A stretch of DNA of 30,412 bases. Origin: JAYZVT01 sp050248375 (GTDB lineage Bacteria; Pseudomonadota; Alphaproteobacteria; Rhizobiales; Methyloligellaceae). A program made the position numbers and the translations under genes. Position 1 is the stretch's first letter. Every line of letters begins with the position of its first letter. Shown one piece after another: positions 1 to 6,849 of this stretch. The stretch is from positions 1-30,412 of the forward strand of contig JBFWSL010000007.1 in NCBI GenBank assembly GCA_050248375.1, given 5' to 3'. The notes under the pieces are model-generated. The model ran no database searches and was not told the DNA's origin. It saw only the letters and a list, made by a program, of their open reading frames with translations.

Positions 1-110
1 TTTTTTTCTAATCTTGTCACGCTTTTCCCTTGCGAGACACGGGCTGCCTTGCCAATTAGGTGGACGAAAGACCGGCTCCGGCTGCCGGAGTTCACCGCAG
101 GCCAAGGAAA

Positions 111-605
111 ATGACCCAAACCCGCAAGATCACTCCCCTCAATTCCGGCTTGGGCCTGACCACCCAGTTGCGGGCGGAGGATTTCGCCGAACTCGCGCGG
201 CGCGGCTACCGGTCCGTCCTCAACAACCGCCCCGACGGAGAGCCGGGAGAGTCCTATCTCCCTGCCAGGGAAGCCTCGGCTCTGGCCGCGCGGCATGGGC
301 TTGCCTATGTGCACATGCCCGTGCGCGGTGTGGACCTGAGCGAGGAAGAGGTCATCGAGCAGTTCCGGCAGGTCGTCGACTCGATGCCCAAGCCCATCGT
401 CGCGCACTGCAAGGTGGGCGGCCGCAGCGCCGTGCTGTGGGCCTATGCGTCGGCCGGCGAACTTCCAGTCGAGGAAATCATCCGCCGCGCGGCGGAGGCG
501 GGTCACGACCTCTCCCCCCTGCAGAACGAGCTGGCCGAACGTGCCGCGATCCGCGCGCATGGCGAGGACGCTTACGAGACCGAAGACCTTCGCGCGGCTA
601 TCTAG
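111..605 (+). CDS. DUF442 / TIGR01244-type phosphatase-like protein
   Basis: Small cytoplasmic protein of 164 aa resembling the DUF442 (beta-lactamase hydrolase-like, TIGR01244) family, a dual-specificity-phosphatase-like fold. Seen: opening 'ITPLNSGLGLTTQLRAEDF', the family's typical first strand and helix, then HCKVGGRS with H99, C100 and R105. This CX4R loop matches DUF442 rather than the CX5R of classical tyrosine phosphatases. Known: DUF442 domains occur alone or fused to persulfide-dioxygenase-like hydrolases in sulfide metabolism; the physiological substrate is unclear. The ATG at 111 is chosen because homology begins there and AAGGA lies just upstream; an in-frame GTG at 60 would add 17 unconvincing residues. 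The stop codon overlaps the stop of the convergent uracil-DNA glycosylase-like gene. Upstream, 76-90 can form a short CTCCGG/CCGGAG hairpin of unknown meaning. Confidence 0.82.
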   Translation: MTQTRKITPLNSGLGLTTQLRAEDFAELARRGYRSVLNNRPDGEPGESYLPAREASALAARHGLAYVHMPVRGVDLSEEEVIEQFRQVVDSMPKPIVAHCKVGGRSAVLWAYASAGELPVEEIIRRAAEAGHDLSPLQNELAERAAIRAHGEDAYETEDLRAAI

Positions 606-1261
606 GCTCGCCGGCGGGGAACGTCCTGCTCGTCGAGCAACGCCGCCACATCCCTTCTCAGCACCGGCAGCAGGTCCGTCTCGAACCACGGATTCTTCCT
701 GAGCCAGGCGTTGTTGCGCCATGAGGGATGCGGCAGGGGCAGGATACGCGGGTGGCCGCGCTCGTAGACCTCACGCCAGCGGCTTACGGTTTCGGTGAGG
801 CTCGAGCCTTTCGAGCCACCCTCCCCGCCCAGATGCCAGTCCTGGGCATACTTCCCCACGAGCAGCAGCAACTCGATATCGGGCAGCAGCGCGAAGACGC
901 GGCCGCGCCAGAGCTTCGCGCACTCGCGGCGCGGCGGCAGGTCGCCACCCTTGGCGTCGAGACCCGGGAAGCAGAAGCCCATGGGCACGATGGCGATGCG
1001 CGAGGCGTCGTAAAACTCTTCCTCCGTGACGCCCATCCATTGGCGCAGCCGGTCGCCGGAGGGGTCGGTGAAGGGCGTACCGCTGGCGTGGACCCGGGTG
1101 CCCGGGGCCTGACCGCAGATGCAGATGCGCGCCGTGCGCGACACGCGCAGCACGGGCCGCGGCTCGTGAGGCAAGGGCTTGCCCTGCGGCTCGTCGGCGC
1201 ATTTCCGGCAGGCCCGGATCTCGGTCAACAGGCGGTCGAGTTCGCGGCTTGTGGTGGCCAC
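602..1261 (-). CDS. Uracil-DNA glycosylase family protein
   Basis: Predicted DNA-repair glycosylase-fold protein of 219 aa. Motif 1 is GQAPGTRVHASGTPF (residues 50-64), the counterpart of the GEAPG...GxPF loop of family 4/5-like enzymes. Motif 2 is PHPSWRNN near residue 180, the HPS loop that positions the catalytic histidine. A CxxC (C18, C21) and C47/C49 are in the N-terminal half, so an iron-sulfur cluster is possible but the family 4 spacing is not clearly met. The GTG at 1261 is preferred: GGAG lies 8-10 bases upstream within the end of the preceding metallo-hydrolase gene, and that gene's TGA ends 2 bases before it, so translation is probably coupled. Last gene of a four-gene minus-strand run. 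Exact UDG subfamily and uracil activity are inferred. Confidence 0.85.
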   Translation of the reverse strand: MATTSRELDRLLTEIRACRKCADEPQGKPLPHEPRPVLRVSRTARICICGQAPGTRVHASGTPFTDPSGDRLRQWMGVTEEEFYDASRIAIVPMGFCFPGLDAKGGDLPPRRECAKLWRGRVFALLPDIELLLLVGKYAQDWHLGGEGGSKGSSLTETVSRWREVYERGHPRILPLPHPSWRNNAWLRKNPWFETDLLPVLRRDVAALLDEQDVPRRRA

Positions 1262-1263
1262 GC

Positions 1264-2007
1264 TCAGATCTCCAGGGTCATGCCGTCTTCGGCACAAATG
1301 CAGTCCTCGCGGGCGATGTCGCGGCGGCGCGCCAGCATGGCCTCGCTCATGTGGGTGAGCAGCACGCGCCGCGCGCCGATCCGGTCGAGATTGGCGGCAA
1401 TGGTCTCGTAATCGAGATGGAATTTCAGCTTCACGTCATACTGGTAGCATTCGGCGATGAACAGGTCGGCGCCCGCCGCGGCGGGCACGATGGTTTCCAC
1501 CCATTCGGTGTCGCCGGTGAAGGTGACGACCTTTCCGTCCGCCTCGATCCGCACGGCATAGGGCGGCGCACCCGAGAAGTGCTTCACCTCGAAGGCGGTC
1601 ACGGCCAGGCCGTCCACCACCATCTTCTCCTCGGGCCGGTACTCGATGAATGTCAGCCCGAATCTGAGCTGTACCGTGGTCGCTTTGGGAAACAGCGCCT
1701 CCGTCGCTGCGATGAAGCGCTGCTCGATCCCTTCCGGGCCGACGACGGTCAGCGGCGCCGTGCGCTTGCTCACATGGCAGGCGTCGATGAGGAACCAGGC
1801 CAGGCCGCCGAAATGGTCGCCATGCAGATGGGTGATGAAGATGGTCCCGATGGCATTCGGATCGAGGCCCAGTTTCCTGAGTCCTATCAGCGCGGTAGCA
1901 CCGCAATCTATCAGGAAGAGTCCGCTTTTCGAGGCGACATGGAAGCAGGTGTGCAGGCGCCCGCCGGCGCCGAAGGCATCGCCGCACCCCACGACGGTCA
2001 GCTTCAT
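1264..2007 (-). CDS. MBL-fold metallo-hydrolase (RNase Z-like)
   Basis: Cytoplasmic metallo-beta-lactamase-fold hydrolase, 247 aa. It opens MKLTVVGCGDAFGAGGR, as in RNase Z / arylsulfatase-like MBL proteins. It carries the zinc motif HLHGDHFGG at residues 60-68, an internal VKHFSG, the metal-bridging aspartate in FTGDTEW, and a distal histidine in LLTHMS. All expected metal ligands are present, so it should be active. RNase Z proper has a flexible exosite arm, which I do not see, so substrate is unassigned (phosphodiester or sulfate ester are possibilities). ATG 2007 is chosen because homologues start MKLTVVG; ATG 2013 is an alternative two codons upstream. It starts 10 bases after the glutathione transferase stop and ends 2 bases before the next gene's GTG, consistent with an operon. 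Confidence 0.86.
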   Translation of the reverse strand: MKLTVVGCGDAFGAGGRLHTCFHVASKSGLFLIDCGATALIGLRKLGLDPNAIGTIFITHLHGDHFGGLAWFLIDACHVSKRTAPLTVVGPEGIEQRFIAATEALFPKATTVQLRFGLTFIEYRPEEKMVVDGLAVTAFEVKHFSGAPPYAVRIEADGKVVTFTGDTEWVETIVPAAAGADLFIAECYQYDVKLKFHLDYETIAANLDRIGARRVLLTHMSEAMLARRRDIAREDCICAEDGMTLEI

Positions 2008-2017
2008 CGGCATCCGC

Positions 2018-2629
2018 TCAGGCCCTGGCGCTCGGCCGCGCGGAGACTTCGTTGAACCACCGCGCAAGATTGGCCAGCTCCGCCGGGCGCTCGATCTTCG
2101 CCGGCTTCATGAAACTGACGGCCACGAAGGCCGTGATGTCGGCGATGGTGAAGGTGTCGCCCGCGACGAACTGCCTCCGGCCCAGTTCGCCGTCGAGCAG
2201 CCCGAGCGTCTCGAGAGCGCGAGGACGGTTCGCCTCGCCCCATTCAGGCACCTGGGGGACTTCCATTTCCTTCATCGCCGGATGCAGATGGCGGAATGTC
2301 TGCGCGACGGGCGTCAGCAGGTTCAACTCCATGCGGCGCTGCCACATCTCCACAACCGCCTTGTCCAGCGGGTCGCGGCCCATGAGCGGGGGCTCGGGAT
2401 GCAGCTCCTCGAAATAGCGGCAGATGGCGACCGACTCCGAGAGGCAGGTGCCGTCGTCCAGCACCAGGACGGGGACGCGCTGCAGGGGATTGAGCTTCGC
2501 GAAGTCGCCGCTCTTATGCTCCATGGCGTTCAGGTCCACCTGCTCGCAGGGTACGGAGATTCCCTTCTCGGCGAGGAATATGCGTACACGCCTTGGATTG
2601 GGCGCGGGTGCGGTTTCAATAATCTTCAT
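2018..2629 (-). CDS. Glutathione S-transferase family protein
   Basis: Cytosolic GST-fold enzyme of 203 aa. The N-terminal thioredoxin-like domain (about residues 1-80) begins MKIIETAPAPNPRRVRIFLAE. It contains the cis-proline region 'RVPVLVLDDGTCLSESVAICRY', where the Glu-Ser pair binds the gamma-glutamyl moiety of glutathione. The C-terminal all-helical domain has the conserved folding motif region 'GDTFTIADITAFVAV' (N-cap box and hydrophobic staple). The 'APNPRRVRI' region replaces the cysteine found in beta-class enzymes, so the catalytic side chain is uncertain (Ser, Thr or Asn). ATG 2629 is supported by AAGG about 7 bases upstream and by homology beginning there. It lies 96 bp after the thermonuclease gene and immediately before the MBL gene in the same direction. 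Substrate unknown. Confidence 0.88.
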   Translation of the reverse strand: MKIIETAPAPNPRRVRIFLAEKGISVPCEQVDLNAMEHKSGDFAKLNPLQRVPVLVLDDGTCLSESVAICRYFEELHPEPPLMGRDPLDKAVVEMWQRRMELNLLTPVAQTFRHLHPAMKEMEVPQVPEWGEANRPRALETLGLLDGELGRRQFVAGDTFTIADITAFVAVSFMKPAKIERPAELANLARWFNEVSARPSARA

Positions 2630-2725
2630 GGGAGGGCCTTGTCGGTTCGGGCATGCCCACAGTGGTAGCCGAGGCTCCCGGTCCACGCAACTTCACGGCG
2701 CTGCGCCGCCCGGCCGCCACCAGGC

Positions 2726-3247
2726 TCAACTGCCGTGACGGTCCCGCCAGTCCCTGGGGCGTTCGAAGGGGCCCGACCACAGGCCACGGCCAGCCTTGCG
2801 CGCGGCGCGCTCCTCTGCCGGGTAGTCGTCATAGGAGACGGCCAGACCCTGCTCCACCATCCAGGCATTGACGTCCGTGTCCCCGGCGCGGCAGCGGGCG
2901 AGCAGCCGGCCATGCACGTCGTAGCCGGAGCCGCTGCATTCGACGGTCTGGCCCCGCAGTCTTTCGGCAAGACGCCGGGAGGCCTCGCTGCCGCAGGGCC
3001 AGTTGGCCCCTTCCGCACCACAGGTCTGGCCCGCTTCCGGCGCATCCATGCCCTTGAGCCGGATTGCGACGCCCGACACGACGATGCTGTCGCCGTCGAT
3101 GACATGGGCACGGCCGCTGACATGACTGATCTCGGGTTCGGGCAGAAACCGCAGCAGGAGCAGCGCACCGGCGACGATGAGGCCGAAAATGGCCAGATCG
3201 AGCCTGCGGTTGCGGCGAAGACCTGGAAAGATGCGGCGGATAGCCAT
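2726..3247 (-). CDS. Membrane-anchored thermonuclease (SNase) family protein
   Basis: Staphylococcal-nuclease-like protein, 173 aa. One N-terminal TM helix (about residues 16-33, preceded by an Arg-rich segment) suggests an inner-membrane anchor with the nuclease domain outside the cytoplasm. Landmarks: VIDGDSIVV (metal-binding Asp region), IRLKGMDAPE (Arg35 and Glu43 equivalents in S. aureus nuclease) and DVHGRLLARC (Arg87 equivalent), then NAWMVEQGLAVSY and AGRGLW. The catalytic residues appear intact. Three cysteines (in TCGAEGANWPC and VECSG) plus one in ARC could form disulfides, as expected for an exported domain. ATG 3247 has AAGGGG about 9-12 bases upstream. The open frame extends upstream to 3481 but that stretch is low quality and outside the family. 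First gene of the minus-strand run and divergent from the histidine kinase at 3425. Confidence 0.87.
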   Translation of the reverse strand: MAIRRIFPGLRRNRRLDLAIFGLIVAGALLLLRFLPEPEISHVSGRAHVIDGDSIVVSGVAIRLKGMDAPEAGQTCGAEGANWPCGSEASRRLAERLRGQTVECSGSGYDVHGRLLARCRAGDTDVNAWMVEQGLAVSYDDYPAEERAARKAGRGLWSGPFERPRDWRDRHGS

Positions 3248-3424
3248 GGAAAGACTGTCCCCTTGCCGGCGTTCCGCGGCACATGGTCCCGGGCGGCATT
3301 GCGGGGCCGTCCGGCAATGGCGGAAATGGAGGACGGGCGGGGAAAAATCCTGCCTGCCGCCCGCTAGAGTAAACGGCGCATTAACACATTCCCGCAAACA
3401 CTCAAGTAGAAGGGATTTCAGGAC

Positions 3425-5065
3425 GTGCCGCGCGCCGGTCAGGCCGCGCGGGGCGGGTATGAGTATGCTGCAAATCTGCATGGGTCAGTGAGCGTGAGCA
3501 CCGAGAGCGTACCCTTGCCAGGCGCGGAATTGCGCCGGGAGCCCGACAGGGCAGAGCGCACGCGCGCGAACCGCGAGGTGCGCGAGGTTCGCGAGAAGCT
3601 CAGCTACCGCCCCGGCCGAACGCCCGACTTCGACTACGACCTTCTGCTCATGTTCGCCCGCAACGAAATCAGCGCGGCCATCACCATCCCTCTGCTCGCG
3701 GTCATCATCGCACTCGCCTGCATGTTCTGGGCGCCTGTGGACCGCCTGCTCGTCTGGCTCGCCAGCGTGCTGGTGTCCAAGGGCATCCTGCTGGCGCTGT
3801 GCCGCCAGTTCATGCTGCAACCCAAGGCGAAGATCAATCTGCGGCAATGGCAGTCCAAGCTGGTGGCCGCCGAGTTCTTCTATGGCATGACATGGGCGAC
3901 GCTGGTGTTTGTCGACGTGCAGTCCCACGATCCCACGTCGCACATGTTCGAGTTCGCCTCGGTCATCGTCATCATCGCCATCCGGATGATGTTCGCCTCC
4001 GCGGTCATGCCGATCGTCTACGCCGGAACGCTGCCGATCCTGCTCGGCCTGGTTTTCCATTTCGCGATGCTCAACGAGCCGCTCTACTGGGCCATGGCCG
4101 CCATGACGGTGGGCATCTACATGTATCTGGTCTTCCTGATGTCGGGCGTGAATTCCACCGTGCTCACCATGCTGGAGTACAAGGCGGAGAAGGATGCGCT
4201 GATCGCCGAGCTGGAGCAGTCCAAGTCGATTTCCGACGAGGCGCGCCACCGCGCGGAGGCGGCCAACGTGGCCAAGTCGCGCTTCCTCGCCACCATGAGC
4301 CATGAGCTGCGCACGCCCCTCAACGCGATCCTCGGCTTCTCGGAAGTGATGAAGTCGGAGATCCTCGGTCCGCACAGCAACCCGACCTACAAGGAATACG
4401 CCAACGACATCCACAAGAGCGGCGGGCACCTGCTCAACCTGATCAACGAGATACTGGACCTGTCGCGCATCGAGGCCGGGCGCTACGAACTGAACGAGTC
4501 CGCGATCTCCCTGCTGGACATCGCGGAGGACTGCGAACGGCTCATCAAGCTCAGGGCGAACAACAAGGGGGTCAGTATCGTCGAGGAGTTCGAACCCAAT
4601 ATCCAGAACCTGTGGGCGGACGAGCGGGCCGTGCGGCAGATCTGCCTCAACCTTCTGTCCAATGCCATCAAGTTCACCCCCTCCGGCGGCGCGGTCACCA
4701 TCGCCATCGGCACGACCGAAGACGGCGGACAGTATCTGGCCATCCGCGACACCGGCCCCGGCATCCCGGAGGAGGAAATCCCGCGGGTACTGAAGACATT
4801 CGGCCAGGGCTCCCTCGCCCATCAGACGGCGGAAGGCGGCACCGGGCTCGGCCTGCCCATCGTCATGGGCCTGGTCGAACTGCATGGCGGCGCCTTCGAT
4901 CTGAAGAGCAAGCTGCGCCAGGGCACGGAGGCAATCGCGCGCTTTCCGGCGAATCGCGTGATGCGTGCCCTTCCCCGCCTGGCGGAACCTGGCGATCCTC
5001 GCCCGGAGCACCCGCAGGCGCCCGCCTCAAGCTGGCGCGATCACTACCGCCAGCGGGCTTCCTGA
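3425..5065 (+). CDS. Multi-pass membrane sensor histidine kinase (DivJ/PdhS-like topology)
   Basis: Inner-membrane histidine kinase, up to 546 aa. About six TM helices (roughly residues 84-103, 107-126, 147-165, 175-192, 194-215, 220-240) form an N-terminal sensor without a large periplasmic domain. A short coiled coil follows, then HisKA with H293 in MSHELRTPLNAILGFSEVM, and HATPase with N-box NLLSNAIKFTP (409-419), DTGPGIPEEE and GGTGLGLPIV. The catalytic core belongs to the alphaproteobacterial PleC/DivJ/PdhS-type class. Known members control DivK/PleD and the cell cycle, but assignment to that pathway is inference. No response regulator is adjacent, so it is an orphan. The start is uncertain: GTG 3425 is used; GTG 3488 or 3494 would remove about 21-23 residues that look poorly conserved. 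The gene is followed by a double-hairpin repeat. Confidence 0.88.
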   Translation: MPRAGQAARGGYEYAANLHGSVSVSTESVPLPGAELRREPDRAERTRANREVREVREKLSYRPGRTPDFDYDLLLMFARNEISAAITIPLLAVIIALACMFWAPVDRLLVWLASVLVSKGILLALCRQFMLQPKAKINLRQWQSKLVAAEFFYGMTWATLVFVDVQSHDPTSHMFEFASVIVIIAIRMMFASAVMPIVYAGTLPILLGLVFHFAMLNEPLYWAMAAMTVGIYMYLVFLMSGVNSTVLTMLEYKAEKDALIAELEQSKSISDEARHRAEAANVAKSRFLATMSHELRTPLNAILGFSEVMKSEILGPHSNPTYKEYANDIHKSGGHLLNLINEILDLSRIEAGRYELNESAISLLDIAEDCERLIKLRANNKGVSIVEEFEPNIQNLWADERAVRQICLNLLSNAIKFTPSGGAVTIAIGTTEDGGQYLAIRDTGPGIPEEEIPRVLKTFGQGSLAHQTAEGGTGLGLPIVMGLVELHGGAFDLKSKLRQGTEAIARFPANRVMRALPRLAEPGDPRPEHPQAPASSWRDHYRQRAS

Positions 5066-5111
5066 CCCGGCAACCGCCCCATCGGCGCATTGTCATCGGC
5101 ATGGAGGATAC

Positions 5112-5228
5112 CTAGAGCATGATCCGGAAAAGTGGATACCACTTTTCCGACAAGATCATGCTCAAGCTATTGATCTGGCGCATCATCTTATCGGCCAAGC
5201 GATTCCATTTGGCCGGATGATGCGCTAG
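5112..5228. repeat. 117-bp double-hairpin intergenic repeat (REP/MITE-like)
   Basis: Two consecutive near-perfect hairpins bounded by CTAG at each edge (5112-5115 and 5225-5228). Hairpin 1: outer arms GAGCATGATC (5115-5124) and GATCATGCTC (5154-5163), inner arms CGGAAAAGTGG (5125-5135) and CCACTTTTCCG (5139-5149), loop ATA, with a 4-nt bulge at 5150-5153. Hairpin 2: outer arms GCGCATCATC (5178-5187) and GATGATGCGC (5216-5225), inner arms CGGCCAA (5192-5198) and TTGGCCG (5209-5215), with a 4-nt bulge at 5188-5191. The bulges lie on mirrored sides. Elements with the GAGCATGATC...GAAAAGTGG hairpin are, from memory, dispersed in intergenic regions of Hyphomicrobiales genomes. Only this copy was noticed here. 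It could stabilise the 3' end of the upstream kinase mRNA. Confidence 0.8.
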
Positions 5229-5267
5229 ATTCTGCGCGTGCAGAAGGATTCTCCGAAGATTGGTGGC

Positions 5268-5441
5268 ATGGAAACACCTTGCATCGATGTCTGCGTGATC
5301 GACGAAAAGACCGGGCTTTGCGCCGGCTGCTACCGGACCATGGAGGAAATCGCCCGCTGGGCGTCCATGACGCCCGCGCAGCGCCGCGAGGTCATGGCGC
5401 AGCTTCCCTCGCGGAAGACGAGACCGGAGCAGGAAGCATGA
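5268..5441 (+). CDS. DUF1289 domain-containing small protein
   Basis: Short cysteine-rich protein of 57 aa matching the DUF1289 pattern: METPCIDVCVIDEKTGLCAGCYRTMEEI. Four cysteines are spaced C-x3-C-x8-C-x2-C, which suggests a small metal-binding (zinc or Fe-S) knuckle. The tail 'ARWASMTPAQRREVMAQL' is the family's usual RW...M...R...V helix. Function is not established for the family. ATG 5268 is chosen because homologues begin close to the TPC motif; an in-frame GTG at 5238 has no ribosome-binding site. Its stop overlaps the start of the downstream aspartic-protease gene (ATGA at 5438-5441), so the two are very likely translationally coupled. Confidence 0.82.
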   Translation: METPCIDVCVIDEKTGLCAGCYRTMEEIARWASMTPAQRREVMAQLPSRKTRPEQEA

Positions 5442-6133
5442 GTTCCTGGATCGCCCTCGGCCTGCTGGTGGCAGGCGGCCTTGTGCTGGTGCTCTACCAC
5501 GACGCCGGAACCATCGCGGGCTACGACCCCGGCATGATCGCAAGCCTCGTCGCAGGGCTCGCCCTGCTGATCTATCTCGGCAGTTCGGTGATCCGGCGCG
5601 GACGGATTGGCATGGCGTTGCGGGACGGCGTGATCTGGGCGCTGTTCGCGCTCGTGCTGGTGGCGGGCTACAGCTACCGGGACGAGTTGCTGCCTGTCGC
5701 CTACCGCGTCGCCTCGGAACTCGTGCCCGGCGTGCCCTTCGACGCCGGCAGCAGCGACACCGAGAAGCAGGTCCGCATCCGCCGCCAGCAAGACGGCCAG
5801 TTCGTGGCCCAGACGCAAGTGAACAACGCCACCGTTCACATGGTGGTGGATACCGGCGCCAGCCAGGTCGTGCTCACCCAGGAGGACGCCCGCAAGGCCG
5901 GCATCGATGTGGACGGGCTCACCTATTCCGTCCCGATCCGGACAGCCAACGGCGTCTCCTTCGCCGCCTCGATCAGGCTCACCAGGGTGGGGCTCGGCAG
6001 CCTGTCCGTCGGCAGTGTCGATGCCCTCGTGGCGAAGCCTGACAGCCTGCATAAAAGCCTGCTCGGTATGAGTTTTTTAAGCCGTTTACGGTCTTATGAG
6101 TTCTCCGGGGATTTCCTGACCCTACGCAGCTAG
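5438..6133 (+). CDS. TIGR02281-type membrane retropepsin-like aspartic protease (copy 1)
   Basis: Predicted inner-membrane protein of 231 aa. Three TM helices (about residues 3-20, 32-50, 63-80) are followed by a single retropepsin-like (clan AA) domain. The active-site motif is VVDTGAS with D138. The flap-like segment 'VPIRTANGVSFAASIRLTRV' and the closing LLGMSFLSRL...FLTL are typical of the TIGR02281 family. A single DTG per chain means it should act as a homodimer; its substrate is unknown. Start ATG 5438 has AGGAAG immediately upstream and overlaps the DUF1289 stop. The frame is open upstream to 5279 but that part is the out-of-frame shadow of the DUF1289 gene. It is followed after 60 bp, including a GTCCGG/CCGGAC hairpin at 6156-6171, by a second gene of the same family. 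Confidence 0.86.
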   Translation: MSSWIALGLLVAGGLVLVLYHDAGTIAGYDPGMIASLVAGLALLIYLGSSVIRRGRIGMALRDGVIWALFALVLVAGYSYRDELLPVAYRVASELVPGVPFDAGSSDTEKQVRIRRQQDGQFVAQTQVNNATVHMVVDTGASQVVLTQEDARKAGIDVDGLTYSVPIRTANGVSFAASIRLTRVGLGSLSVGSVDALVAKPDSLHKSLLGMSFLSRLRSYEFSGDFLTLRS

Positions 6134-6193
6134 ATTGCCGGGCGCGGCCATCACGGTCCGGGGGGCCGGACGGGCCCGGCGGAGACTTGCGTC

Positions 6194-6757
6194 ATGGCCA
6201 CAGGGACGGGCCTGCAAAATCTGGTTCGCGAAGCCGTCGTCTGGACAGCCGCCGTCGTGGGCGCGTTCAGCGCCGTCTACTATTTCGATGAAATCCGTGG
6301 GTACTTCGCCCACCATGGCGCGGCCGTGGCCGAGCGCATGGCCAGCCAGGACGATCAGCCGCGCCAGCAGGCCTCCTCCGGCTTCACCCGCGAAGTGACG
6401 CTGAAAGCGTCCGGCAATGGCCATTTCTTCGCCCACGCCCATATCAATGGACGGCCCATCGCGGTCATGGTGGACACAGGCGCCACCAGCATCGGCCTGC
6501 GCTACGAGGACGCCCGCGAACTGGGCATTCATGTGGGCCAGTCGGACTTCACCGTCGTCACCAATACCGCCAACGGAACCACCAGGGCAGCCCCCGTGAC
6601 GCTGGACAGCGTGCGCATCGGCGACGTCGAGGTGCGCGACGTGCGCGGCATGGTGCTGCAGCCAGGCGGCTTGCACGTGACGCTGCTCGGCATGGAATTT
6701 ATAAGGAAGCTCTCGAAATTCGAGCTACAAGGAAACCGCCTCCTGCTGGTGGAGTAG
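6194..6757 (+). CDS. TIGR02281-type retropepsin-like aspartic protease (copy 2)
   Basis: Second member of the same protease family, 187 aa. It has a single hydrophobic N-terminal helix (about residues 13-30) instead of three, a Gln/Ala-rich linker, and a clan AA domain with VMVDTGAT (D94), 'YEDARELGIHV', 'TNTANGTTRAAPVTLDSVRIG' and LLGMEFIRKL...LLLVE. Aligned by eye with copy 1, both share the order DTGA(S/T) - EDAR(K/E)(A/L)GI - TANG - VGSVDA/VRDVRG - LLGM(S/E)F. They are paralogues, but the membrane anchors differ completely. Start ATG 6194 has GGAG about 10 bases upstream. The two could form homodimers or heterodimers; this is inference. The gene is followed by phosphomannomutase on the same strand with about 90 bp between. 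Confidence 0.86.
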   Translation: MATGTGLQNLVREAVVWTAAVVGAFSAVYYFDEIRGYFAHHGAAVAERMASQDDQPRQQASSGFTREVTLKASGNGHFFAHAHINGRPIAVMVDTGATSIGLRYEDARELGIHVGQSDFTVVTNTANGTTRAAPVTLDSVRIGDVEVRDVRGMVLQPGGLHVTLLGMEFIRKLSKFELQGNRLLLVE

Positions 6758-6849
6758 CCCGCTTTTTCCGTTCCGCCCGAGGGAACGGATTCCGGAGTTC
6801 CGCATTGACTCGTCATATCGCCCACGGCCGCACGGATGAGCGGCATGCC

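Noticed and set aside
6768..6788. CCGTTCC/GGAACGG hairpin after the second protease gene as a terminator
   Set aside because: The T-run precedes the stem on the plus strand instead of following it, and the stem is only 7 bp.
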